In this document: positions 8,901-17,558 of the stretch, piece after piece
Position numbering within the stretch: position 1 is the first letter of the stretch
Layout of the letters: each line of letters opens with the position of its first letter
Program-made: the position numbers and the translations under genes
The notes under the pieces: model-generated
Databases searched by the model: none
Told to the model about the DNA's origin: nothing
The model's input: the letters and a program-made list of their open reading frames with translations, nothing else
Origin: Marinomonas posidonica IVIA-Po-181
GTDB lineage: Bacteria > Pseudomonadota > Gammaproteobacteria > Pseudomonadales > Marinomonadaceae
Assembly (NCBI RefSeq): GCF_000214215.1
Contig: NC_015559.1
Location: 3,769,001 to 3,833,000 of the forward strand
Length of the DNA stretch: 64,000 nucleotides
Direction of reading: 5' to 3'

Positions 8901-9641
8901 ATGACCAAAGCCAAACGTATCTATGTTGTAGACGATGATGACGAGATTCGCACCCTGCTCAAATCCTATTTGGAAAAACATCAATTTACTGTCTTCACAG
9001 CAGATTCAGGCGAATCGTTTTTAGCCGATTTTGATCCAGACCAACACATAGATCTGGTTATTTTAGACATCATGCTACCCGGTCAAGATGGCTTTTCTGT
9101 CTGTCGCGGACTAAGAGAGCAGTCCCAAGTCCCTGTCATTATGCTGACCGCCAACTCAGATGAAATGGATCGCATTATTGGCCTCGAAATTGGCGCTGAC
9201 GACTACCTTGCCAAACCCTTCAATCCACGCGAGCTGCTGGCCAGAATGAAAGCCATTCTACGTCGGATGGAACAAATCGAAGTCAGTGAACACAGTCATA
9301 CCAACGAAGCTCATCGTGTTTATCATTTTGCCGATTTCACCCTAGACACCTTATCCCGCGAGCTACATTACGCTGATGAAAAAGAATCCCTATCGGGTGC
9401 CGACTACAACTTACTCATGTTGTTTTTGAAAAACCCAGGAGAGGTATTGACCCGAGAACACATTGCCGAAAATACTCGCGGACGTGACAGTACGCCTCTA
9501 GATCGTTTCATTGATGTGCATGTCAGCCGCTTACGACATCGATTAAGAGAAGATGCCCGTCACCCGCAGTTAATCAAAACGGTTCGCGGTCAGGGCTACA
9601 TATTAACCGCTTCCGTCAACGCCCTCGATCATGCCAACTAA
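8901..9641 (+). CDS. gltR: OmpR-family response regulator, GltR-like
   Basis: 246 residues: receiver domain (acidic DDDD at 11-14, phospho-acceptor D56, K105) and a C-terminal winged helix (about 145-240) with the typical RFIDVHVSRLRHRL and RGQGYIL ends. The next gene overlaps it by 11 bases and encodes the kinase, followed by a glucose-type ABC transporter; the same regulator-sensor-transporter arrangement is GltR/GtrS with gtsABCD in Pseudomonas. It probably activates or derepresses the gts genes. The divergent fructokinase promoter shares the 203-base upstream gap. The symbol rests on context. Confidence 0.75.
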   Translation: MTKAKRIYVVDDDDEIRTLLKSYLEKHQFTVFTADSGESFLADFDPDQHIDLVILDIMLPGQDGFSVCRGLREQSQVPVIMLTANSDEMDRIIGLEIGADDYLAKPFNPRELLARMKAILRRMEQIEVSEHSHTNEAHRVYHFADFTLDTLSRELHYADEKESLSGADYNLLMLFLKNPGEVLTREHIAENTRGRDSTPLDRFIDVHVSRLRHRLREDARHPQLIKTVRGQGYILTASVNALDHAN

Positions 9642-11097
9642 CTCGCCTCCCCTTCTATCCAAACGCCTAAAGCGCTGGTCTCAGTCCTTAACCGGGCAGA
9701 TCCTCATCATTATGGCGTTAGGGGTTGCGAGCGCTCAATTTATTAGCTCTACTTTCTGGCTCCGACAACTGGAATCGGATACCGAACAAAACGTACGAGA
9801 AGTGTCTAAACACATGGCGTTTCGTATTGCTGCCACGGTCAGTTACTTCACCTCATTACCAACCAACTATCGCCACATCGTCATTGACCAATTACAAGAC
9901 ATGGGCGGCACACGCTTTTTTGTCACGCTCAACAAAGAAGAAATTCTTATCAACCCTTTGGAAGCGTCTCCACTCAAGGACGTTGTGAAACAGGAAGTAA
10001 ATGACACACTGGTGAAACAGCTTGGTATTCATAATGCCAAAATTGCTTTTTCCAGTCCCAGTGACTTACACGTCATCAATAACCAAACCCGTTTGATGGA
10101 CTTGCCGGAACGTTGGGGACATCACAGTTTGCTTGTGAAACCACTCACCCCGCCGATTATTGTGATTCAAATCCCCATCAACGACAAAGATTGGCTCTAT
10201 CTTGCCAGCTTAATGCCAGACCCTTATTTTTTAGATGACACCACAGCAGTCAGTGGCGACCGGCTCTTTTCTATGGCGATGTCGGTGATCACAGTGCTGT
10301 TATTAAGCATTGTTATTCTTCGCCGCGTTACCAGACCTCTGGCCACGCTCGCCCGAGCAGCGGAGCGTTTCGGACAGGGTGATTGGCGCCCCATGAAAGA
10401 AAATGGCAGTGTAGAGGTACGCAATACCGCCAAAGCCTTCAATGATATGCAGCGTCGGATTCAACGCTACTTAAATGACAGAGAAAGATTGTTCGCCGCC
10501 ATTTCGCACGATTTAAAAACGCCCATTACTCGATTACGATTACGAGCGGAGATGCTCGACGAAGATGATATCCGCGATGCCATGATCCGTGACCTTGAAG
10601 ATTTGGACATGCTGGTCAAAGGAGCCCTTCAGAGCGTTAAAGAGACAGACATTCATGAAAACCGTGTCGAAGTCGACATTAGCCGCATGCTCAAAGACAT
10701 GCAGTCAACAGCAAATATCCAGCGTCCTAAAATCATCATTAAGGGGGCTTTATCTCATCCTTATATAGGAAAACCACTGGCCATTAAGCGCTGTTTAGGC
10801 AACTTGGTCGACAATGCCTTGTATTATGGAAAGTCCGCCACCATTCACATAGAAGACGATGACGAAGCCGTGTGCATTCGTATTTGCGACCAAGGTCCAG
10901 GCATTCCCATCGACAAAATAGACAAAGTATTTCAACCCTATACACGACTTATGGCCGATCACACAGGTCACCCAACAGGGATGGGGCTGGGGCTCAGTAT
11001 TGCCCGCAACATCGCACGGGCCCACGGCGGAGAAGTCACCTTGAGCAACCATCCAGAGCAAGGTTTGGAAGCAAAAGTCTGGCTACCTCGTCACTAG
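9631..11097 (+). CDS. gtrS: Sensor histidine kinase, GtrS-like
   Basis: 488-residue membrane kinase. Membrane segments lie at about 22-40 and 211-231, with a periplasmic sensor of about 170 residues between them. Then come HAMP, the dimerisation domain with H293 in AISHDLKTPITRLRLR, and the ATPase with N-box GNLVDNALYYG, G1 CDQGPGIP and G2 GMGLGLSIARNIARAHGG. Start overlaps the regulator stop. In Pseudomonas GtrS senses glucose-derived ketogluconate; that this one does so is inferred from synteny only. Confidence 0.75.
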   Translation: MPTNSPPLLSKRLKRWSQSLTGQILIIMALGVASAQFISSTFWLRQLESDTEQNVREVSKHMAFRIAATVSYFTSLPTNYRHIVIDQLQDMGGTRFFVTLNKEEILINPLEASPLKDVVKQEVNDTLVKQLGIHNAKIAFSSPSDLHVINNQTRLMDLPERWGHHSLLVKPLTPPIIVIQIPINDKDWLYLASLMPDPYFLDDTTAVSGDRLFSMAMSVITVLLLSIVILRRVTRPLATLARAAERFGQGDWRPMKENGSVEVRNTAKAFNDMQRRIQRYLNDRERLFAAISHDLKTPITRLRLRAEMLDEDDIRDAMIRDLEDLDMLVKGALQSVKETDIHENRVEVDISRMLKDMQSTANIQRPKIIIKGALSHPYIGKPLAIKRCLGNLVDNALYYGKSATIHIEDDDEAVCIRICDQGPGIPIDKIDKVFQPYTRLMADHTGHPTGMGLGLSIARNIARAHGGEVTLSNHPEQGLEAKVWLPRH

Positions 11098-11308
11098 AAA
11101 ATCATAGTTAATCCTCAGTTATGCAAGACTTTGTTACATTAGGTTGCTCTACTTTACCCCTTCTCTTTATTTACTTTGCTAAATTCACTAACTCGTATAA
11201 AGGCTTAAGCTAAATTTTAGTAAATTTGTACGAAATAAGAATAATCAAACATAGTCAAAGTCAACGCGCATTTGACAAGATGAAATAACAATAACAAAGG
11301 TTTCTATC

Positions 11309-12556
11309 ATGAAAAAAATTGCCTTAGGATTAACATCTGTTGCACTTTCATTAGCCGCGGTACAAAGCCAAGCTGGTGAAGTAGAAGTTCTTCACTGGTG
11401 GACATCAGGTGGTGAAGCAGCGGCTATTAACGTACTTAAAGACGAAATGGTTGATGCTGGCCACACTTGGAAAGACTTCGCAGTCGCAGGTGGTGGCGGT
11501 GAGTCAGCCATGACAGTACTAAAATCTCGCGCCATTGCTGGCAACCCACCTTCTGCTGCTCAAATCAAAGGACCAACCATTCAAGAATGGGGTGACCTAG
11601 GTTTCCTAACCAACCTTGACGACGTCGCTGAAGCTGGCGATTGGGATGTTATCCTGCCAGGCGTTGTGAGCGAAGTCATGAAGTATGATGGCCATTATGT
11701 TGCTGCACCGGTTAACGTTCACCGTGTAAACTGGATGTGGGCAAACCCAGAAGTATTCCGTAAAGCCGGCGCTTCTATCCCAACCACTTGGGATCAATTC
11801 ATCGTCGAAGCGAAAAAGATCAAAGCAGCGGGTTTCACACCATTGGCTCATGGTGGTCAAGCTTGGCAAGACGCGACTCTGTTTGAAGCCATTGCACTGT
11901 CCAAAGGCTCTAAATTCTACAACAGCGCGTTCCTTGGTCTATCTGACAAAACCCTACGCAGCCAAGACATGATCGACGTATTCAGCACATTCAAACAAAT
12001 GCGTGAATTCGTTGACACAGGTTTCTCTGGTCGTGATTGGAACATCGCTACGTCTATGGTGATCAATGGTGAAGCCGCCATGCAAATCATGGGTGATTGG
12101 GCGAAAGGCGAATTCACCGCAGCGGGCAAAAAAGCCGGCATCGACTATGTTTGCTACCCTGCACCAGGTACAAGCGAGGCGTTCACCTTCAACATCGACT
12201 CTCTAGCGATGTTCAAAGTTGACGGTAAAGATCAGCAAGTCGCACAAAAAGACCTTGCTCGTTTGATTCTTGAGCCTAAGTTCCAAGAAACGTTTAACTT
12301 GAATAAAGGTTCTATCCCAACGCGTTTAAACATGCCTCGTGATAAGTTTGATACTTGTGCACACTCTGCAATGGATTCTTTCCTAGCCAGTTCAACAACA
12401 GGCAACCTAGTACCAAGTATGGCGCATGGCATGGCAGTAAACTCTATGGTTCAAGGCGCTATCTTTGACGTCGTGACAAACTTCTTCAACGATGACTCTA
12501 TGACATCTGAAGAAGCCGTAGACAAGCTAGCTCGTGCAATCAAAGCCAGCATGTAA
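11309..12556 (+). CDS. gtsA: Glucose/mannose-type ABC transporter substrate-binding protein
   Basis: 415 residues with a signal peptide (likely cut after QSQA near 22). The mature start EVEVLHWWTSGGEAAAINVLK is characteristic of the glucose/mannose-binding CUT1 group. It captures hexose in the periplasm for GtsBCD. It is preceded by a 211-base gap after gtrS and followed by a strong hairpin before gtsB, so it is probably expressed above the permeases. Confidence 0.88.
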   Translation: MKKIALGLTSVALSLAAVQSQAGEVEVLHWWTSGGEAAAINVLKDEMVDAGHTWKDFAVAGGGGESAMTVLKSRAIAGNPPSAAQIKGPTIQEWGDLGFLTNLDDVAEAGDWDVILPGVVSEVMKYDGHYVAAPVNVHRVNWMWANPEVFRKAGASIPTTWDQFIVEAKKIKAAGFTPLAHGGQAWQDATLFEAIALSKGSKFYNSAFLGLSDKTLRSQDMIDVFSTFKQMREFVDTGFSGRDWNIATSMVINGEAAMQIMGDWAKGEFTAAGKKAGIDYVCYPAPGTSEAFTFNIDSLAMFKVDGKDQQVAQKDLARLILEPKFQETFNLNKGSIPTRLNMPRDKFDTCAHSAMDSFLASSTTGNLVPSMAHGMAVNSMVQGAIFDVVTNFFNDDSMTSEEAVDKLARAIKASM

Positions 12557-12592
12557 GCACCTATTCGCAAGTCTGTCTTGCAATAAGTAAAC

Positions 12593-12616
12593 GAGGCTGG
12601 CCCTCAAGCCAGCCTC
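12593..12616 (+). terminator. Attenuator hairpin after gtsA
   Basis: GAGGCTGGC (12593-12601) and GCCAGCCTC (12608-12616) make a perfect nine-bp stem with a six-base loop, followed by TTCGTTTCTTCT. It lies between the binding-protein gene and gtsB, the same position as the hairpin behind aglE. Confidence 0.75.
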
Positions 12617-12647
12617 TTCGTTTCTTCTCTGTAGTGAAGCATCAATT

Positions 12648-13577
12648 ATGAATACAAAAGCTGCCAATTCTGAGCCCAAAAAGGCTCAGTCAGGACGTCC
12701 TGCACGCCTTAGTTTGGCTGATTGGATGCCAAAAATCGTCATGGCGCCGACCGTAGTCGTTACCCTAGTGTGTATATACGGCTATATGATTTGGACAGCC
12801 GTTCTGTCTTTTACCAACTCTCGTATGTTACCCAGCTACAAGTTTGTTGGTGTTGAGCAATACGAGCGTTTATTTAACAACGATCGCTGGATCGTTGCGC
12901 TGACCAACCTTGGTATATTTGGCGGACTTTTTATCTTGATCTGCCTATTCCTTGGGGTGGTACTGGCCATCTTCTTAGATCAAAAAATTCGCGCCGAAGG
13001 GGCGATTCGTACCATCTACTTATACCCTATGGCGATCTCATTCATCGTCACAGGTACCGCTTGGAAATGGTTACTAAACCCAACTAACGGTTTTGAAAAG
13101 CTGATGATCGATCTGGGCTTCGAGAACTTCAGATTTGATTGGTTAGTCAATCCAGATATGGTGGTTTACTGTTTGGTCATTGCCGCGGTATGGCAGGCAT
13201 CTGGTTTTGTTATGGCACTTTTCCTTGCCGGTTTGCGTGGTGTCGATGGTGACCTAATCAAAGCGGCTCACCTAGACGGTGCCGGCACGTTTACCACTTA
13301 CCGTCGCATTATCCTACCGTCGTTGAAACCAGTCTTCTTCAGTGCCATGGTGATCTTGTCTCACATTGCCATCAAGAGCTTCGACTTGGTCGCCGCATTA
13401 ACCAACGGTGGTCCAGGTTATGCGTCTGATCTACCGGCTAACTTCATGTACGCCCACACCTTTACCCGTAGTCAGGTTGGTTTAGGGTCGGCTTCTGCAA
13501 TGGTGATGCTAGGTTGCGTGTTGGCGATCTTGATCCCATATCTGTACTCAGAATTACGAGGTGAACGCCATGAGTAA
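12648..13577 (+). CDS. gtsB: Glucose/mannose-type ABC transporter permease
   Basis: 309-residue CUT1 permease with six hydrophobic segments after a charged cytoplasmic N-terminus rich in Lys. The EAA loop is VDGDLIKAAHLDGAGTFTTYRRI. It pairs with GtsC in the inner membrane; its last eight bases overlap the chosen gtsC start, which suggests coupled translation. Confidence 0.88.
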   Translation: MNTKAANSEPKKAQSGRPARLSLADWMPKIVMAPTVVVTLVCIYGYMIWTAVLSFTNSRMLPSYKFVGVEQYERLFNNDRWIVALTNLGIFGGLFILICLFLGVVLAIFLDQKIRAEGAIRTIYLYPMAISFIVTGTAWKWLLNPTNGFEKLMIDLGFENFRFDWLVNPDMVVYCLVIAAVWQASGFVMALFLAGLRGVDGDLIKAAHLDGAGTFTTYRRIILPSLKPVFFSAMVILSHIAIKSFDLVAALTNGGPGYASDLPANFMYAHTFTRSQVGLGSASAMVMLGCVLAILIPYLYSELRGERHE

Positions 13578-14454
13578 AACATCTACTGGCCGCCAAACTA
13601 CCTGGGTAGAAAAGGCCTTACGTGCTGCCCTGTACGCTGTGTTAATCATTATGGCAGCTGTGTATCTGATGCCGTTCTTGGTTATGTTGTTGACGTCACT
13701 TAAAGACGTTGAAGAAATTCGTACCGGTACCTTATTGTCTTTACCTAGCACCTTGGATTTAAGCGCTTGGGGCAAAGCATGGGGCGAAGCTTGTACAGGT
13801 AACAACTGTGGCGGGATTTCACCTTACTTTTTGAACTCCTTCCAAATCGTTATTCCAGCAGTATTAATTTCAACCTTGCTGGGCGCCATCAATGGCTATG
13901 TTATTTCCCTATGGAAGTTTCGTGGTAGTGACTTATTCTTTGCGGCACTTTTAGTCGGTTGTTTCATTCCTTTCCAAGTCATTCTATTGCCAATGGCGCG
14001 TACGCTTGGATGGTTGGGCATTGCGAATACCACGACAGGCTTAGTCTTTGTTCACGTGGTTTACGGTGTGGCCTTCACAACACTGTTTTTCCGCAATTTC
14101 TACCAAGCGATTCCTGGCGAATTGGTGAAAGCCGCACGCCTTGATGGCGCGGGTTTCTTTACCATTTTCTACCGCATCATTTTGCCACTGTCGACGCCCA
14201 TTATTGTGGTAACGGTAATTTGGCAGTTCACTCAAATCTGGAATGATTTCCTATTTGGCGTGGCCTTCTCTGGCTTTGACACTCAGCCTGTAACCGTGGC
14301 CTTGAACAACTTGGTTAACACCAGTTTTGGCGGGAAAGAATATAACGTGGATATGGCCGCAGCCATCATCGCAGCCCTACCGACTCTGGCTGTGTATGTG
14401 CTAGCAGGCAAATACTTCGTCCGTGGTTTAACAGCCGGTGCCGTAAAAGGCTAA
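13570..14454 (+). CDS. gtsC: Glucose/mannose-type ABC transporter permease
   Basis: 294-residue MalG-type permease, six membrane segments, EAA loop IPGELVKAARLDGAGFFTIFYRI. The ATG at 13570 has GAGG(TG) at suitable distance; a GTG at 13561 would be inside that ribosome site and is less likely. Forms the channel with GtsB. Confidence 0.87.
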   Translation: MSKTSTGRQTTWVEKALRAALYAVLIIMAAVYLMPFLVMLLTSLKDVEEIRTGTLLSLPSTLDLSAWGKAWGEACTGNNCGGISPYFLNSFQIVIPAVLISTLLGAINGYVISLWKFRGSDLFFAALLVGCFIPFQVILLPMARTLGWLGIANTTTGLVFVHVVYGVAFTTLFFRNFYQAIPGELVKAARLDGAGFFTIFYRIILPLSTPIIVVTVIWQFTQIWNDFLFGVAFSGFDTQPVTVALNNLVNTSFGGKEYNVDMAAAIIAALPTLAVYVLAGKYFVRGLTAGAVKG

Positions 14455-14523
14455 GCCTTTACCGTGCCGCACTTCCTAAGCACAACAAACAGCTTAGGAG
14501 ATACAAAATTTTGGAGTAATAAC

Positions 14524-15633
14524 ATGGCAAATTTAGTCATTGATAATGTTAAAAAGCGCTACGGTACGACCGAAGTATTGAAAGGCATTAATATCGCCAT
14601 CGAAGCTGGGGAATTCCTGATCCTAGTTGGCCCATCAGGTTGTGGTAAATCAACGCTGATGAATTCCATTGCTGGTTTGGAAGACGTGTCTGAAGGCCGT
14701 ATTTTGATTGCCGATAACGACGTCACTTACACCAGTCCGAAAGACCGCGACATCGCCATGGTGTTCCAGTCATACGCCTTATACCCAAACATGACCGTCG
14801 CACAAAACATCTCGTTTGGCTTAGAAATGCGTAAAGTCGCCAAAGAAGAGCGTGAGGTGGAAGTACAACGAGTGGCTGAGCTGCTGCAGATCAACCATCT
14901 GTTGAACCGTAAACCTGCGCAGTTATCAGGTGGCCAGCGTCAACGTGTGGCAATGGGCCGTGCATTGGCACGTCGCCCTCAGCTTTACTTGTTTGATGAG
15001 CCGCTGTCTAACCTAGACGCCAAGCTGCGAGTGGAAATGCGTACCGAAATCAAAAAGCTGCACCAGAAACTGGGCACCACCATCGTCTATGTAACCCATG
15101 ATCAGATTGAGGCCATGACCTTAGCCGATCGTATCGCCGTGATGAAAGATGGCGAAGTACAACAACTGGGGACACCACAAGAAATCTATGACAACCCTGC
15201 GAATCTTTTCGTAGCGGGCTTCATGGGCTCACCTGCGATGAACTTCATCCCAGCCAAGGTGGTTTCTCAAGACGGTGCGCCTATGTTGGAACTGGCGACT
15301 AACTCAACCGTTAGCTTGCCATTCCCAAAACCAGACGCCTTAGCAAATCACATTGGCCAAACTGTATTACTGGGCTTACGTCCTGAAATGATCACTGAGC
15401 CACAGCCTCATAAAGTGGGCCAGAACTTCGTGACGACAACAGACATCAAGGTAGAAGTGACTGAGCCAATGGGGGCCGACACCATGATCATCACTCGCGT
15501 TAACGATGCCGAGATCAACTGTCGTTCCAACCCAGCTTATCCAGCAGCACCAGGGTCTGTGATTGAAATGATGTTTGATACTTCTAAAGCCGTAGTCTTT
15601 GATCAAGCAACAGGTCAGCGCTTAGACAAATAA
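14524..15633 (+). CDS. gtsD: Glucose/mannose-type ABC transporter ATP-binding protein
   Basis: 369-residue MalK/UgpC-type ATPase: Walker [10 protein letters not shown] (36-44), Q-loop Q82, LSGGQ (134-138), Walker B LYLFDEP, switch H192 (YVTHDQ), then the OB-fold regulatory region. The ATG at 14524 follows TTGGAG; an upstream in-frame GTG at 14464 would add 20 residues not seen in the family. Last gene of the gts operon, followed by a terminator. Confidence 0.9.
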   Translation: MANLVIDNVKKRYGTTEVLKGINIAIEAGEFLILVGPSGCGKSTLMNSIAGLEDVSEGRILIADNDVTYTSPKDRDIAMVFQSYALYPNMTVAQNISFGLEMRKVAKEEREVEVQRVAELLQINHLLNRKPAQLSGGQRQRVAMGRALARRPQLYLFDEPLSNLDAKLRVEMRTEIKKLHQKLGTTIVYVTHDQIEAMTLADRIAVMKDGEVQQLGTPQEIYDNPANLFVAGFMGSPAMNFIPAKVVSQDGAPMLELATNSTVSLPFPKPDALANHIGQTVLLGLRPEMITEPQPHKVGQNFVTTTDIKVEVTEPMGADTMIITRVNDAEINCRSNPAYPAAPGSVIEMMFDTSKAVVFDQATGQRLDK

Positions 15634-15664
15634 TATTGCGTCATTAACGACCCAATATTTTAGT

Positions 15665-15707
15665 AAAGCCCATGCAAAGTTTGTCAGATTTTGCGTGGGC
15701 TTTTTTT
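15665..15707 (+). terminator. Rho-independent terminator of gtsABCD
   Basis: AAAGCCCATGCAAA pairs with TTTGCGTGGGCTTT (one T-G wobble) and is followed by seven T. It lies 32 bases after the gtsD stop. Confidence 0.88.
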
Positions 15708-15763
15708 ACATTCATGATTAAATTTTGCACAAATGGTCAGTTTTTTTCCTTAATCTCTCGAAC

Positions 15764-15796
15764 TTGTCACAAATATGAGATACATTTCTGTAATAA
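15764..15796 (+). promoter_or_regulatory. Possible Pho-box promoter of ushA
   Basis: TTGTCACAAATATGAGAT (15764-15781) matches 13 of 18 positions of the E. coli Pho-box consensus (two CTGTCA-like heptamers, AWAW spacer). TAATAA, a fair -10, starts at 15791, about the spacing expected in PhoB-activated promoters. A modest match; chance cannot be excluded. Confidence 0.3.
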
Positions 15797-15880
15797 TTGA
15801 TCAGAAGTGCTATTACATAAATGCACTCGATTGATGTATTTGTTCAACCAATCTCAGTATTACACTCAAGGAATCACAGC

Positions 15881-17488
15881 ATGAAATCAACAAAGCGTTT
15901 TGTTACGCATCTTGCGGTCTCCAGTGTTGTCCTAGCCATTGCAGGCTGTTCAATGATGGGCCCAAAACAACCTGATTGGCAGGAAGATAAAGAATATCGA
16001 GTAACCATTTTGCACACCAATGACCATCACGGTCGCTTCTGGCAAAGCAGTCGTGGCGAATATGGTATGGCGGCTCGCAAAACTCTGATCGACAATATTC
16101 GTGAAGAAGTCGCGCTAGACGATGGCAATTCACTATTGTTATCAGGTGGTGACATTAACACAGGCGTTCCTGAATCTGATCTACAAGACGCTGAGCCAGA
16201 TTTCCGCGGCATGAACATGCTGAAGTACGATGCCATGGCATTGGGTAACCACGAATTTGATAACCCTCTTTCCGTACTTAAACAGCAACAAGAATGGGCA
16301 GGTTTCCCATTCCTATCGGCAAACATCACAGACGCAAAAACCGGTAAGCCATTATTCGACGCTTACAAGATTTTCCAAGTCAATGACTTAAAAGTGGCGG
16401 TAATGGGTCTAACCACTGACGATACCGTAAAACTAGGCAACCCTGAGTACCTAGAAGGCATCAAGATTGAGTCGCCTATCAAGGTAGCGGCGAAATTGGT
16501 TCCTGAGCTACGCAAAAAAGCCGACATCGTGGTTGCTGTGACACACATGGGTCACTACAACAACGGTAACTACGGTGGTAACGCGCCAGGTGATGTGACG
16601 CTAGCTCGCACAGTACCAGGCATTGATGTGGTTGTCGGTGGACACTCTCAAAACCCATTGTTCCAACCAGATGAGCAAAACGGCACCCTTATCCTACAGG
16701 CTCACGAGTGGGGTAAATACGTAGGCCGTCTAGACTTTGTCTTCAAAAACGGTGACATCGTATGGTCTGAGTACCGCCTGATTCCTGTTAACTTGAAGAA
16801 AAAAGTGAAAAACGCAGAAGGCAAAACTGAACGGGTTTTCATCGAAGAAGAAATTGCTCAAGACCCAGAAATGCTAGCCATGTTGACGCCTTTCCAAGAA
16901 AAAGGTCAGGAAGAGCTAAACGTTGAAATTGGCTTCTCTAACGGCGATTTTGTCGGTGAGCGTGGCGTGGTACGTAATCAAGAAACCAATCTAGGTAACC
17001 TGATCTCACGCGCCATGAAAGAAAAAGTTAACGCTGACATTGGTATCATGAACTCTGGTGGTATCCGTGACAACATGGAAGCCGGTGTGATTACCTACAA
17101 GAGCGTCCTAAAAGTACAGCCTTTTGGTAACGCCATTTCTTACGTTGACCTTACCGCCGCTGAATTAACTGACTACTTGTCCGCCGTAGCAAGCAAACAA
17201 GCTGGCACAGGTGCTTTTGGTCAATTTGACGGTGTAGCGCTTACATTGAAAGACGGTAAAGCAACTAATATCATGGTAAATGGCCAACCATTAGACGCAG
17301 CTAAGAGCTACCGTGTTGCCATCAACAGCTATGTTGCAACTGGCGGTGACGGCTACCCTAAAGTGATCGACCACGCTAACTACGTGAACTCAGGTTATGT
17401 CGACGCTGACGTCTTGGTAGAATACGTTCAAAACAACGCTCCATTGGATATTGCTGACTTCACCCCAACGGGTAACGTTAAGCGCTAA
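15881..17488 (+). CDS. ushA: 5'-nucleotidase / UDP-sugar hydrolase, lipoprotein form
   Basis: 535 residues. It starts with a lipoprotein signal peptide (lipobox LAIAGC, lipidated C23). The metallophosphatase domain carries ILHTNDHHGR (D48, H50), D91, GNHE (122-125), VAVTHMGH and VVGGHSQN; the C-terminal nucleotide-binding domain has GIMNSGGIRDNMEAG. It would remove phosphate from extracellular nucleotides so the nucleoside and phosphate can be taken up. E. coli UshA is soluble and periplasmic, but Vibrio-type enzymes (NutA) are anchored lipoproteins like this one. I chose the ATG at 15881, with AAGGA upstream; a longer start at 15821 would put 20 residues before the signal peptide. Confidence 0.85.
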   Translation: MKSTKRFVTHLAVSSVVLAIAGCSMMGPKQPDWQEDKEYRVTILHTNDHHGRFWQSSRGEYGMAARKTLIDNIREEVALDDGNSLLLSGGDINTGVPESDLQDAEPDFRGMNMLKYDAMALGNHEFDNPLSVLKQQQEWAGFPFLSANITDAKTGKPLFDAYKIFQVNDLKVAVMGLTTDDTVKLGNPEYLEGIKIESPIKVAAKLVPELRKKADIVVAVTHMGHYNNGNYGGNAPGDVTLARTVPGIDVVVGGHSQNPLFQPDEQNGTLILQAHEWGKYVGRLDFVFKNGDIVWSEYRLIPVNLKKKVKNAEGKTERVFIEEEIAQDPEMLAMLTPFQEKGQEELNVEIGFSNGDFVGERGVVRNQETNLGNLISRAMKEKVNADIGIMNSGGIRDNMEAGVITYKSVLKVQPFGNAISYVDLTAAELTDYLSAVASKQAGTGAFGQFDGVALTLKDGKATNIMVNGQPLDAAKSYRVAINSYVATGGDGYPKVIDHANYVNSGYVDADVLVEYVQNNAPLDIADFTPTGNVKR

Positions 17489-17508
17489 TCCAATCAATAA
17501 CCCGTTAT

Positions 17509-17535
17509 AAAAAAGCCCTGACTGTTAAGGTCAGG
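17509..17535. terminator. Bidirectional terminator between ushA and esterase gene
   Basis: AAAAAAGCCCTGAC and GTCAGGGCTTTTTTTT pair around a seven-base loop; T-runs exist on both strands, so it serves both convergent genes. Confidence 0.9.
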
Positions 17536-17558
17536 GCTTTTTTTTGCCACCAAGATTA

